From contig NZ_VIWU01000001.1 in the NCBI RefSeq assembly GCF_007994075.1, forward strand, positions 5,704,001 through 5,768,000: a stretch of 64,000 bases of DNA. Direction: 5' to 3'. This DNA comes from Pseudonocardia hierapolitana. Lineage in GTDB: Bacteria > Actinomycetota > Actinomycetes > Mycobacteriales > Pseudonocardiaceae. The notes beneath the pieces were generated by a model. The model saw only the letters and a program-made list of their open reading frames with translations, searched no databases and was not told the origin of the DNA. The position numbers and the translations under genes are program-made. This document shows positions 36,935-45,817 of the stretch, piece after piece; the first letter of the stretch is position 1; each line of letters opens with the position of its first letter.

Positions 36935-37414
36935 ATGATGACCGGCGACGAGATCGTGCTCGGCCCGCTGCCCAAGGGCATCACCCTCGCGAAGGAGGGG
37001 ATGCGCAAGAAGGTGTGGAACGTTCTCGGCCACACGTACTGGATGAAGGCCGCGAGCGACTCCAGCTTCGCCTTCGAGACCTACGACCCGCCCGGTACGG
37101 GTGTGCCGCCGCACGTCCACCCGCTCCAGGACGAGCACATCTACGTGCTGGAGGGCGTGTTCACCCTGTACCTGGACGGCGAGTGGACCACGGCGGGCCC
37201 CGGCGACACCGTGCTCATGCCGCGCAACCGGCCCCACGCGTACTACAACCGGAGCGAGGCGCCCACCCGCGGCCTGTTCTGGGTGAGCCCGGCCGGGAAG
37301 CTCGTGGCGCTCTTCGACCAGCTGCACAACCTCACCGATCCCGAGGAGGTCGTGCGCCTGTCCGCCGAGCACGACGTCGACTTCCTGCCGCCCGGGTCGG
37401 TGGAGGGCGCCTGA
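36935..37414 (+). CDS. Cupin-domain protein
   Basis: This protein of about 159 aa carries a single cupin: motif 1 GVPPHVHPLQDEHIYVLEG (two His and a Glu for metal) and motif 2 PGDTVLMPRNRPHAYYN. GGAGG stands 9 nt before the ATG at 36935. Family members bind Fe or Mn and include dioxygenases and isomerases; no reaction can be assigned. A carboxylesterase gene follows after 73 bp and may be co-transcribed. Confidence 0.8.
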   Translation: MMTGDEIVLGPLPKGITLAKEGMRKKVWNVLGHTYWMKAASDSSFAFETYDPPGTGVPPHVHPLQDEHIYVLEGVFTLYLDGEWTTAGPGDTVLMPRNRPHAYYNRSEAPTRGLFWVSPAGKLVALFDQLHNLTDPEEVVRLSAEHDVDFLPPGSVEGA

Positions 37415-37487
37415 GCCGTCGTCCGCCCGTTCACGCCGGTCCGCGGCAGGCGGGGGCGTGGCGCCACCACCGACAGCAGGGAGTTCC

Positions 37488-39008
37488 ATGGCCGAGCAGA
37501 CGGCGTCCCCCGTGGTGCGCACGCGAGGCGGCGCCGTGCGCGGCGTGCTCGACGGCGGGATCGCGGCCTTCCGCGGCATCCCGTTCGCGGCACCACCCGT
37601 CGGCGCACTGCGGTTCCAGGCGCCGCGGCCGGCCGACCCGTGGGACGGCGTGCGCGAGGCCGACGTGTTCGGGCCGCCCCCTCCGCAGGCTCCGCTGGCC
37701 CCACCGCCGCCGGTCCCCGCCCCGGTGGGGCCGGTCCGGCACGACCCCGGCGACTGGCTCACCGTCAACGTCTGGACGCCCGACCCCGGCGCGGCGGGCC
37801 TGCCGGTGCTCGTGTGGATCCACGGCGGGGCGTACCGGATGGGTTCCTCCGCCGACCCGGGGTACGACGGGTCGGTACTGGCCCGCGGCGGCGCCGTCGT
37901 CGTCACCGCGAACCACCGCGTCGGCGTCGAGGGGTACGCGCAGCTGGACGGCGCGCCGGCGAACCGCGGGCTGCTCGACGCCGTCGCGATGCTCCGCTGG
38001 GTCCAGGAGGAGATCGCCGCGTTCGGCGGCGACCCCGCTCGGGTGACGGTGTTCGGCGAGTCCGCGGGTGCCGGCGCGATCGCCGCGCTCATGGTCATGC
38101 CCGTGGCCGAGGGCCTCTTCGCCAGGGCGATCACGCAGAGCGTGCCCGGCACGTTCTTCAGCCCCGCGCTGGCCCGTGACGTCAGCGCCGAGCTCGTCGC
38201 GCCGCTCGGGCTCGCGCCGGCCGCGGCCGCCCTCGCCGACGTGCCACCGGAGCGGCTCATCGGCGCACTGGCCGCGCTGGACCAGCGGATGCCGGCACTC
38301 GGCCGCTGGGGCCTCGTCGCCCACACGCCCACCCCGTTCTCGCCGGTCGTGGACGGCGAGGTGCTGCCCACGACCCCGTGGACCGGGCTGGCGGCAGGCG
38401 TCGCGCGGGACGTCCCGCTGATCGTCGGGCACAACCGCGACGAGTGGCGGCTGTTCCTCGTGATGGGCGGCGAGCGGATCACCGACGAGATGGCGGCAGG
38501 CGCGATGCGCGGGTTCGGGCCCGGCCCGGACGCGGAGGAGCGGATCCGGGCGGCCTTCCCCGGCGCGAGCGCGGAGGAGCTGCTCGTCCTCACCTGCTCG
38601 GATCGGATGTTCCGCATGCCGAGCGTGCACCTCGCCGAGGCCCACGCCGCCGGTGGCGGGCGCAGTCACCTCTACGAGCTGACCTGGCCCAGCCCCGCCC
38701 TCGGCGGCGTGTTCGGCGCCTGCCACTTCCTCGACGTGCCGCTCGTCTTCGGCGTGTCCGACAGCGGCCTTCCGCTCCAGCTGCTGGGCTCCCCGCCGCC
38801 CGGCGAGGCCCGCGAGGTGTCCGCCCAGATGCAGGGCGCGTGGATCGCGTTCGCCCGCGAAGGCGACCCCGGGTGGGAGCCCTACGACGGGCAGCAGCTC
38901 ACGCGCGTGTTCGACGCGGCCGAGCGGGGTGGCGTGCGGCCCTATCCCGAGGAGGCCTCGTGGAAGCTGTGGGCCGACGCCCCGCCCGAAGTGCTCGACC
39001 TGCGCTGA
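37488..39008 (+). CDS. Type-B carboxylesterase
   Basis: This 506-aa esterase of the carboxylesterase/cholinesterase family has the oxyanion motif WIHGGAYRMGS, the nucleophile elbow FGESAGAGAI, the acidic residue region NRDEWRLF and the C-terminal GACHFLDVPLVFG containing the catalytic His. A start FRGIPFAAPPVGALRF is typical. No signal peptide is seen, so it is probably cytoplasmic. The ATG at 37488 has GGGAG upstream. It probably hydrolyses short-chain or aromatic esters. Confidence 0.88.
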   Translation: MAEQTASPVVRTRGGAVRGVLDGGIAAFRGIPFAAPPVGALRFQAPRPADPWDGVREADVFGPPPPQAPLAPPPPVPAPVGPVRHDPGDWLTVNVWTPDPGAAGLPVLVWIHGGAYRMGSSADPGYDGSVLARGGAVVVTANHRVGVEGYAQLDGAPANRGLLDAVAMLRWVQEEIAAFGGDPARVTVFGESAGAGAIAALMVMPVAEGLFARAITQSVPGTFFSPALARDVSAELVAPLGLAPAAAALADVPPERLIGALAALDQRMPALGRWGLVAHTPTPFSPVVDGEVLPTTPWTGLAAGVARDVPLIVGHNRDEWRLFLVMGGERITDEMAAGAMRGFGPGPDAEERIRAAFPGASAEELLVLTCSDRMFRMPSVHLAEAHAAGGGRSHLYELTWPSPALGGVFGACHFLDVPLVFGVSDSGLPLQLLGSPPPGEAREVSAQMQGAWIAFAREGDPGWEPYDGQQLTRVFDAAERGGVRPYPEEASWKLWADAPPEVLDLR

Positions 39009-39124
39009 CCACCCGGATCCGGGGCCGCAGGCGCACCTGCGCGGTACGCGCAACGGCGCGGATCACGTCGCGCGGATCGCGCATGTAGCGCATGATGGAC
39101 CCGCGACCGTGGAACGGAGGAGCG

Positions 39125-41305
39125 GTGTCCGGGCCGACCGAGCTGTTCGTCATCGCCGACGACCTGTCCGGCGCCGCGGAGACCGCCGCCGTGCTGGCCC
39201 GGCCCGGCGCCGCCTCGCGCGTCGTGCTCGCCGGTGGCGGGCGTCCCTTGCGGGTGGCGCCCGGCCTCACCGTGGTGGACCTCGACAGCCGCACCGCGGC
39301 GCCGGCCGACGCCGCCGATTCCGTGCACGCCGCCCTCGCGGCCGCGCCCCCGTCGGCCCGGATCGTCAAGAAGATCGACTCGTTGCTGCGAGGCAACCTC
39401 GCGGCCGAGATCGGCGCGCTGGCCGCCGCACGGCGCGTCGTGCTCGCCCCCGCCCTACCGGTGGCGGAGCGCACCGTCCGGGACGGGGTCGTGCACCTGT
39501 CCGGGATCCCGCTGCACGAGACCGACGCGTGGCGGATCGAGCCGTCACCCGCCCCGCTGAGCGTCGCGGCGGCGCTCGCGCCGCTGCGCACCACCGTGCT
39601 CGGGCTCGAGGCCGTCCGGGGCGACGTCGCCGCAGCGCTGGCCGGGGCACTCGAGCGCGCGCCCGTCGTGATCTGCGACGCCGTCACCGATGCCGACCTG
39701 GACGCGCTGGCCGCCGCCGCGCTCGCCCGGCCCGACATCGTGCTCGCCGGGTCCGGTGCGTTCGCCGCCGCCATCGGCCGGGTCGTCGCGGGCCCGCCGG
39801 TGGAGAGCGGCGCTCCGCGTCCCGAGCGGCCGCCTTCAGTCCTCGTCGTGGTCGGATCGGCCGCGGACGTCGCCGCCCAGCAGGTGGAGCGGTTGCTCGC
39901 CGACGGGGCGCGCGAGCTCCGGGTGCCCATCGCCGGGGCGCGGCTCGAACCGGGGGTCACCGTCCTGCGTCCCGCCCCGGGCGCCGGTGCGGACCCGCGG
40001 ACCGTCGTGGCCGCGCTCGCCCGGGCCGTCGTCGATCTCGATCCCGGTCCCGACGGCGCCGACCTCGTCCTCACCGGAGGGGAGACCGCCCGGCGGGTAC
40101 TCGACGAGCTGGGGATCGACCAGCTCGAACCGCTCGCCCAGATCGGGCACGGCGCCGTCCGCAGCCGCACGGCCGACGGGCGCCACGTCGTCACCCGGCC
40201 GGGCAGCTTCGGCGGGGTCGATTCACTGCGCGACATCGTCGCGGAGCTGCAGTCACTTTCACCCGAAGACCAGGAAGGCGCCATGACAGCCACCGCAGCA
40301 TCGAACGACGCCCGGCCACTCGTCGCTGTCACGATGGGCGACGGCGCAGGCGTCGGGCCGGAGGTGATCGTCCCGGCCGTCGTCCACCCCGACACCCTGG
40401 CGCGCTGCCGCCCCGTCGTGATCGGCGACGCGGCCCGGCTCCGGCTGGCCGCCCGGATCATCGGCCAGGAGGTGGAGATCGTCACGGTCGACGAGCCCGC
40501 GCAGGCCGAGTTCGGCGGGAACCGGATCAACGTGATCGACCTCGGGCTGCTGCCCGAGGACCTGCCGTGGGGCGCGGTGTCGGCCGTCGCGGGCGAGGCC
40601 GCCTACCAGTACATCCGGGTGGCGGCGGAGCTCGCGGTTGCGGGTGCCGTGCAGGGGATCTGCACCGCGCCGCTGAACAAGGAGGCGCTGCACGCCGCGG
40701 GGCACCGGTTCCCCGGCCACACCGAGCTGCTCGCGCACCTCACCGGCACCGAGGAGGTGTCGATGATGCTCACCACCCCGAAGGTCAAGGTCGTCCACGT
40801 CACCACGCACATCGGGCTGATCGACGCCGTGGCGAGGATCGAGCCGGGGCTCGTCGAGCGGACGGTGCGGCGCGGGCACGAGGCCCTGGTGCGCGCCGGG
40901 GTGACGGAGCCGAAGATCGGCGTCTGCGGCATCAACCCGCACGCGGGCGAGAACGGCCTCTTCGGTTACGGCGAGGAGGAGGAGAAGATCGTCCCGGCGC
41001 TGAAGGTGCTGCAGGCCGACGGCATCGACGCGCGCGGCCCGCTGCCCGCCGACACGGCGTTCTTCCTCGCCGGGCGCGGCGACTACGACCTGATCGTCGC
41101 GATGTACCACGACCAGGGGCACGCGCCGGTCAAGGTGCTGGGCATCGAGTCCGGCGTCAACATCACCGTGGGCCTGCCGGTCATCCGCACCTCCGTCGAC
41201 CACGGCACGGCCTTCGACATCGCGGGACAGGGTGTCGCCGAGCCCGGCAGCATGGTCGAGGCGTTGCGCCAGGCGGCCGAGCTGGCGTCGCGGCCGGCCG
41301 CCTGA
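39125..41305 (+). CDS. Fusion: four-carbon acid sugar kinase (OtnK/DtnK) + 4-phosphate dehydrogenase (PdxA2)
   Basis: This single frame of 726 aa has two enzymes. Residues 1-380 are a DUF1537 acid-sugar kinase (VIADDLSGAAETAA, IVKKIDSLLRGN, LTGGETARRVL, GRHVVTRPGSFGG). Residues 387-726 are a PdxA-type NAD dehydrogenase (VAVTMGDGAGVGPEV, FPGHTELLAHLTG, NPHAGENGLFG, YHDQGHAPVK, the metal His residues). Together they would phosphorylate D-threonate/erythronate-like acids at C4, then oxidise and decarboxylate to dihydroxyacetone phosphate. The GTG at 39125 has GGAGG 4 nt upstream. The linker ATG at 40283 has its own AGGAAGG site, so a separate PdxA2 may also be made. Usually these are two genes. 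Confidence 0.88.
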   Translation: MSGPTELFVIADDLSGAAETAAVLARPGAASRVVLAGGGRPLRVAPGLTVVDLDSRTAAPADAADSVHAALAAAPPSARIVKKIDSLLRGNLAAEIGALAAARRVVLAPALPVAERTVRDGVVHLSGIPLHETDAWRIEPSPAPLSVAAALAPLRTTVLGLEAVRGDVAAALAGALERAPVVICDAVTDADLDALAAAALARPDIVLAGSGAFAAAIGRVVAGPPVESGAPRPERPPSVLVVVGSAADVAAQQVERLLADGARELRVPIAGARLEPGVTVLRPAPGAGADPRTVVAALARAVVDLDPGPDGADLVLTGGETARRVLDELGIDQLEPLAQIGHGAVRSRTADGRHVVTRPGSFGGVDSLRDIVAELQSLSPEDQEGAMTATAASNDARPLVAVTMGDGAGVGPEVIVPAVVHPDTLARCRPVVIGDAARLRLAARIIGQEVEIVTVDEPAQAEFGGNRINVIDLGLLPEDLPWGAVSAVAGEAAYQYIRVAAELAVAGAVQGICTAPLNKEALHAAGHRFPGHTELLAHLTGTEEVSMMLTTPKVKVVHVTTHIGLIDAVARIEPGLVERTVRRGHEALVRAGVTEPKIGVCGINPHAGENGLFGYGEEEEKIVPALKVLQADGIDARGPLPADTAFFLAGRGDYDLIVAMYHDQGHAPVKVLGIESGVNITVGLPVIRTSVDHGTAFDIAGQGVAEPGSMVEALRQAAELASRPAA
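40272..40285 (+). promoter_or_regulatory. Internal ribosome site and ATG inside the kinase-dehydrogenase fusion
   Basis: AGGAAGG (40272-40278) lies 4 nt before an in-frame ATG (40283) exactly where the PdxA2 domain begins (MTATAASNDARPLVAVTMG). It looks like the former start of a separate gene and could still direct internal initiation. Confidence 0.55.
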
Positions 41306-41312
41306 CGCGCCG

Positions 41313-42107
41313 ATGCCGGCACGCGGATCGCAGCGGCGGCGCGACGAGATCGTCCGGCTCGCCACCACATCCGGCCTCGCCAGCGTCGAGGAGCTGTCGC
41401 AGACGTTCGGCGTCACGGCCTCGACGATCCGGCGGGACCTCGCGCTGCTGACCACCGAGGGCCGGCTCGCCCGCACCTACGGCGGCGCCATGGCGCTCAC
41501 CGCGCACCCCGAGACGTCGCTGCGGCAGCGGATCGGGGAGGCGTTCGCGGCCAAGCGGGCGATCGCGCGGGCGGCTGCGGCCGAGGTCGGTCCGGGCGAG
41601 ACGGTGCTGCTGGACGCGGGCTCGACGGTCGGCGCGCTCGCGCACGAGCTGCGGTCGGTGCCGGGTCTCACGGCCGTCACCGTCGGGCTGACCGCCCTGC
41701 AGGAGCTGAGCGACGCCGAGGGGATCACCGTCCACTGCCTCGGCGGCACCCTGCGGCCGCTGAGCCAGGGCTTCGTCGGACCCCTCGCGGAGGCCGCGCT
41801 GGAGCGGGTGACGTTCGACCGGGCCTTCCTCGGCGCCGACGGCGTCACCGCCGAAGGGCTGTGCGAGGCCGACCTCGCCCAGACCCGCCTCAAGGAGCTC
41901 ATGGCGAGGCGGGCCACGGACGTCTACGTGCTCGCGCACGGGGCGAAGCTGGGACGCCGTCCCTTCCACGCCTGGGCCCGGCTGGAGCCCGGCTGGACGC
42001 TGATCACGGATGCGAGCGCGGAGCGTGCGAAGGTCGAGCGGCTCCGCGGTGCCGGGATCGCCGTGGTGGTCGCGGGGGCGGACGAGGGCATCGAGTCCTC
42101 GGCCTGA
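41313..42107 (+). CDS. DeoR-family regulator of the acid-sugar module
   Basis: This 264-aa protein has a DeoR HTH (RRDEIVRLATTSGLASVEELS, ASTIRRDLALLTTEGRLARTYGGA) and a sensor domain (LLDAGSTVGALAHEL, HCLGGTLRPLSQGFVGP, HGAKLGRRPF). The ATG at 41313 lies 7 nt after the stop of the kinase-dehydrogenase fusion, so it is co-transcribed and probably responds to a four-carbon acid phosphate. Confidence 0.88.
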   Translation: MPARGSQRRRDEIVRLATTSGLASVEELSQTFGVTASTIRRDLALLTTEGRLARTYGGAMALTAHPETSLRQRIGEAFAAKRAIARAAAAEVGPGETVLLDAGSTVGALAHELRSVPGLTAVTVGLTALQELSDAEGITVHCLGGTLRPLSQGFVGPLAEAALERVTFDRAFLGADGVTAEGLCEADLAQTRLKELMARRATDVYVLAHGAKLGRRPFHAWARLEPGWTLITDASAERAKVERLRGAGIAVVVAGADEGIESSA

Positions 42108-42166
42108 CCTGCCGGGATCAGTCGGCCCACGTGACGATCAGAAGATCCACACGTTGCTGATCCTGC

Positions 42167-42976
42167 TCAGGTGAGGTGGTCGAAGTCGCCCCGCACCCAG
42201 CCGATGTAGCGGTCGGCCGAGCGGCGCACGGCCGCGCGGGCGTCCGTGTCGACGGTCTTGCCGAAGTTGTCGTAGAGCCGGTCGAACTCGAGCACCTCGA
42301 CCGCGCGCGTGATCCGGTCCACCACCGCCGCCGACAGCGGGATGCGGTTCGGGTAGCTGCGCATGAACGTCATGGTCGCCCGGTCCGGGTTGGCCTGGAT
42401 CGTGTCCCCTCCCAGGAGCACGCCCTTGCCGCCTGCGCCGGCCGCCCAGTGGGCCACCGCGCTGCCCGGGAAGTGGCCGCCCAGCTGCAGGAGCCTGACC
42501 CCGGGCACGACGTCGAGGGTGCCCGACCACGTGCGGATCACGGGGTCGGGCCGAGCCACCCACTTCTGGTCCGCCTCGGAGACCAGTACCGGCGCGCCGC
42601 CCAGCGCCCGGCTCCACTCCACCTGCACCCCGTACATGTGCGGGTGGCTGGCCACGATCGCGGCGACCTCACCCAGCTCCCGGACCTGGCGGGCGGCGTC
42701 CTCGTCGACGTAGCCGACCATGTCCCAGATGACGTTGCCTGCGGGCGTGCGCACGAGGTGGGCCTGCTGGCCGATGCCGAGCTTGGGCTCGATGGTGATG
42801 CCGAACAGGTCCGGCTCGAGCTCCTGCACCCGGACCTCGTGCCCCGCGGCGGTGAGCTCGTCCAGGGTGGTCCACTGCTGCCCGGCCGCGGGCACCCATT
42901 GCCGCTCGTCGGCGCAGATGGCGCACACCTCGACTGCTTCCTCGTGCTCCACCGCGCAGGTGCTGCAGATGTACAC
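42167..42976 (-). CDS. Metallo-beta-lactamase-fold hydrolase with N-terminal zinc ribbon
   Basis: This 269-aa protein begins with a small zinc-ribbon-like Cys set (CSTCAVEHEEAVEVCAIC). An MBL-fold domain follows: ASHPHMYGVQVEWS, LQLGGHFPGSAVAHW and LLGGDTIQAN. The first canonical motif HxHxDH appears degenerate (SHPHMYG), so the metal site may be altered. The GTG at 42976 has AAGGCGG 6 nt upstream; a TTG at 42982 is an alternative. It is divergent from a LacI gene across a 70-bp gap that should hold the operator. Confidence 0.78.
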   Translation of the reverse strand: MYICSTCAVEHEEAVEVCAICADERQWVPAAGQQWTTLDELTAAGHEVRVQELEPDLFGITIEPKLGIGQQAHLVRTPAGNVIWDMVGYVDEDAARQVRELGEVAAIVASHPHMYGVQVEWSRALGGAPVLVSEADQKWVARPDPVIRTWSGTLDVVPGVRLLQLGGHFPGSAVAHWAAGAGGKGVLLGGDTIQANPDRATMTFMRSYPNRIPLSAAVVDRITRAVEVLEFDRLYDNFGKTVDTDARAAVRRSADRYIGWVRGDFDHLT

Positions 42977-43048
42977 CTTCAACCGCCTTGATCTTGTACT
43001 ATCGTTTGTACAGCCACTGAACCGCAGTGCGCACGGTCGCGTCAAGGG

Positions 43049-44083
43049 GTGACGGTGCCTGAAGCGCGCCACCGCCGGGTCACGTTGAAGGACATCGCGC
43101 AGGACGCAGGCGTCTCCGTGACCACCGCATCCCGCGCCCTCCACGGTGTCACCGGCGGAGCGCGGGCTCCGTCGGCGGACACGACTGCGCGGGTGCTGGC
43201 GGCCGCGGCGCGGCTCGGGTACTCCCGCGACCAGTTGGCCAGCGGCCTGCGCACCCGGCGCAGCCGGCTGCTCGGGATGCTCGTCCCACGCCTGTCCGAC
43301 TACGTCCTGGCCACGATCTACGAGGGCGTCGAGGAGGCCGCACGGCACGCCGGGTACCGCACGGTCGTCGCCAACACCTACGACGACCCGGACGAGCAGC
43401 GGGCCCGCGCCGAGGTGATGCTCGACCACCGCGTCGAGGGCCTGATCATCGGCGACGCATCGGAACGCGGCGACCTGCTCGACGATCTGGAGCGCAGGGG
43501 CGTCCCGTTCGTGCTCGTCAGCCGGCGGACCGGCGCCCACGCCGCGGTCACCGGCGACGACCTCGCCGGCGGCCGGCTCGTCGCAGAGCACCTCCTCGAC
43601 CGGGGGCACGTCGGGGTCGCGGTCCTCGCGGGCGAGCCCTACGCCAGCACCGGCAGCGACCGGACCAGGGGGTTCCTGGAGCGCTGGTCGGCCGCGGGCC
43701 GGACGGTGCCCGCGGAGCGGGTCGTCCACGGGCCCTTCGACGTCGCAGGCGGGCGGCAGGCGATGCAGCGGGTCCTGGACGCGCCCGGCCCGCCGCCGAC
43801 CGCGGTCTTCGCCGTGAACGACTTCGCGGCGATCGGGGCGATGGGCGCGTTGCGCGACGCCGGGCTGCGCGTGGGCCGGGACGTGGCCATCGTCGGGTAC
43901 AACGACGTGTCGCTCGCCGCGGAGCTGCCGATCCCACTGAGCAGCGTCGCCACCCCGAACCTCGAGATGGGGCGCAGGGGAGTGGAGCTCCTCGTCGAGA
44001 TCCTGGACGGCGAGCGGCCCGGCTCGATCCGGCTGCCTCCACAGCTGCGGGTCAGGGCGTCGAGCGATCGAACTGCGCCCTGA
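43049..44083 (+). CDS. LacI-family transcriptional regulator
   Basis: This 344-aa protein has the LacI HTH (VTLKDIAQDAGVSVTTASRAL, AARLGYSRDQLASGLRTRRS) and a periplasmic-binding-like sensor (LGMLVPRLSDYVLATIYEGVE, VEGLIIGDAS, FAVNDFAAIGAMGALRDAGL, IVGYNDVSLAAELPIPLSSV). It probably controls the divergent MBL-hydrolase gene and itself. The gap holds GTAC-centred half sites around 42995-43012 (TTGTAC and TTGTACA) that could be the operator. Confidence 0.88.
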   Translation: MTVPEARHRRVTLKDIAQDAGVSVTTASRALHGVTGGARAPSADTTARVLAAAARLGYSRDQLASGLRTRRSRLLGMLVPRLSDYVLATIYEGVEEAARHAGYRTVVANTYDDPDEQRARAEVMLDHRVEGLIIGDASERGDLLDDLERRGVPFVLVSRRTGAHAAVTGDDLAGGRLVAEHLLDRGHVGVAVLAGEPYASTGSDRTRGFLERWSAAGRTVPAERVVHGPFDVAGGRQAMQRVLDAPGPPPTAVFAVNDFAAIGAMGALRDAGLRVGRDVAIVGYNDVSLAAELPIPLSSVATPNLEMGRRGVELLVEILDGERPGSIRLPPQLRVRASSDRTAP

Positions 44084-44252
44084 TCACGCCTGGAGCGCGA
44101 GTACCCGACGCGACTCGGTGAGGCAGGCGGGCGATTGTGCCGTCGCCGCCGCGCTGCTAGACACGGCTGCTCCGGCTCAGGTCGCCCGGCGCCGCGTCGA
44201 GCGGCCGAGGGCTCGTCCGACCGTCGGTCACTCCGGGCAGGAGGCCCCACAC

Positions 44253-45659
44253 ATGACCCAGTCGACCGTGGACCCGACGTTCTACCGCTCGCCGGCCGAG
44301 GCGGCGGCCGCCCCGCCCGAAGAACTGGCCTACGTCGTCGCATTCGACCGGGCCGCGCAGAAGCACGACGCCATGACCGTCGTCGACGTGAACCCGGCGT
44401 CCGGCAGCTACGGGCAGGTGGTCGGCTGGACGGACGTCCCGGGCGTCGGCCACGAGCTGCACCACTTCGGCTGGAACGCGTGCTCGAGCGCGCTGCGGCA
44501 CGAGGGCCACGGCGGCGAGCTCGCCCGGCGGTACCTGCTGGTGCCGGGCCTGCGCTCGTCGGACATCCACGTGCTCGACACCCAGCCGGACCCGCGCTCC
44601 CCGCGGCTGGTCCGGACGATCAGCGGCAAGGAGCTGTCGGACAAGGCGGGCTACTCGCGCCCGCACACCATGCACTGCGGGCCGGACGGGGTGTTCCTGA
44701 CCTGCATCGGCGGCCCGGAGGGCAACGACGACGGTCCCGGCGGGATCGCGCTGCTCGACCACACGACGTTCGACGTCCTGCGTGCCTGGGAGACCGACCG
44801 CGGCCCGCAGCACTTCGCCTACGACGCATGGTGGCACCTCAACCAGAACACGCTGATCTCCAGCGAGTGGGGCAGCCCCTCGATGATCGAGGACGGCGTC
44901 GTGCCGGAGCTGTTGCTGGGTGGGAAGTACGGCCACGCCCTGCACTTCTGGGACCTGGCCGACGGCAGGCACGTCCAGAGCGTCGACCTGGGCGCCCAGC
45001 ACCAGATGGTCCTCGAGGTCCGCCCGTCCCACGACCCGGACGCCACATGGGGCTTCGTCGGGGTCGTGATCTCCACGGAGGATCTGTCCGGCTCGATCTG
45101 GCGGTGGTTCCGCGACGGTGACGAGTGGAAGGTCGAGAAGGTCATCAGCGTTCCCGCCGAGCCCGCCGACCCGGACCGGCTGCCTCCCGCGCTGAAGCCC
45201 TTCGGCGCCGTGCCGCCGCTCATCACCGACATCGACCTGTCGGTGGACGACCGGTTCCTCTACGTCTCCTGCTGGGGTACCGGCGAGATGAAGCAGTTCG
45301 ACGTCACCGACCCCGCACACCCGAGGCAGACCGGGTCCGTCCGGCTCGGCGGCATCGTCGACCGGGCCGCCCACCCCGCCCGGCCGGACCTGCCGCTCGC
45401 AGGCGGGCCGCAGATGGTCGAGGTCAGCCGCGACGGGAGCCGCGTCTACTTCACCAACTCGCTCTACGGCGCGTGGGACGACCAGTTCTACCCCGACGGC
45501 GTCGGCGCGTGGATGGCGAAACTGGACGTGGACCCGGCAGGCGGGCTCGCCGTGGACGAGCGCTTCTTCCCGCACGGGGACGACTTCCGGGGCCTGCGGC
45601 CGCACCAGATCCGCCTGCAGGGAGGCGACGCGTCCTCGGACTCGTACTGCTACCGCTGA
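44253..45659 (+). CDS. Selenium-binding protein 56 family (methanethiol oxidase-like)
   Basis: This 468-aa beta-propeller matches the SBP56/SELENBP1 family. Visible are HHFGWNACSSAL with Cys77, equivalent to the reactive cysteine of the human protein, SRPHTMHCGPDGVFLTCIGG, GPQHFAYDAWW, SSEWGSPSM, KYGHALHFWDL and the terminal LRPHQIRLQGGDASSDSYC. The several His residues fit the metal (Cu) site. Family members oxidise methanethiol to hydrogen sulfide, formaldehyde and peroxide. The ATG has GCAGGAGG 8 nt upstream. It stands alone and is followed by a hairpin at 45677-45740. Confidence 0.9.
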   Translation: MTQSTVDPTFYRSPAEAAAAPPEELAYVVAFDRAAQKHDAMTVVDVNPASGSYGQVVGWTDVPGVGHELHHFGWNACSSALRHEGHGGELARRYLLVPGLRSSDIHVLDTQPDPRSPRLVRTISGKELSDKAGYSRPHTMHCGPDGVFLTCIGGPEGNDDGPGGIALLDHTTFDVLRAWETDRGPQHFAYDAWWHLNQNTLISSEWGSPSMIEDGVVPELLLGGKYGHALHFWDLADGRHVQSVDLGAQHQMVLEVRPSHDPDATWGFVGVVISTEDLSGSIWRWFRDGDEWKVEKVISVPAEPADPDRLPPALKPFGAVPPLITDIDLSVDDRFLYVSCWGTGEMKQFDVTDPAHPRQTGSVRLGGIVDRAAHPARPDLPLAGGPQMVEVSRDGSRVYFTNSLYGAWDDQFYPDGVGAWMAKLDVDPAGGLAVDERFFPHGDDFRGLRPHQIRLQGGDASSDSYCYR

Positions 45660-45676
45660 GGGCCGGTAGCCCGTGC

Positions 45677-45740
45677 ATGATCATCGTGTGGGTGCGCTGC
45701 CGGCCGTATGCGGCCGCCAACGCACCGAACGCGTGATCAT
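45677..45740. terminator. Imperfect long hairpin after the selenium-binding protein gene
   Basis: Nested complementary arms are visible: ATGATCA (45677) with TGATCAT (45734-45740), GGTGCG with CGCACC, and CGGCCG/CGGCCG around a TATG loop. Between two co-directional genes this is a likely terminator. Confidence 0.65.
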
Positions 45741-45817
45741 TCAGCTATCCGTGGCCAGGTGACCGGCCGGTCCGGTACCGCTTTCCCCGTCATCAGGGCC
45801 GGGTGCAGACTCGCACC

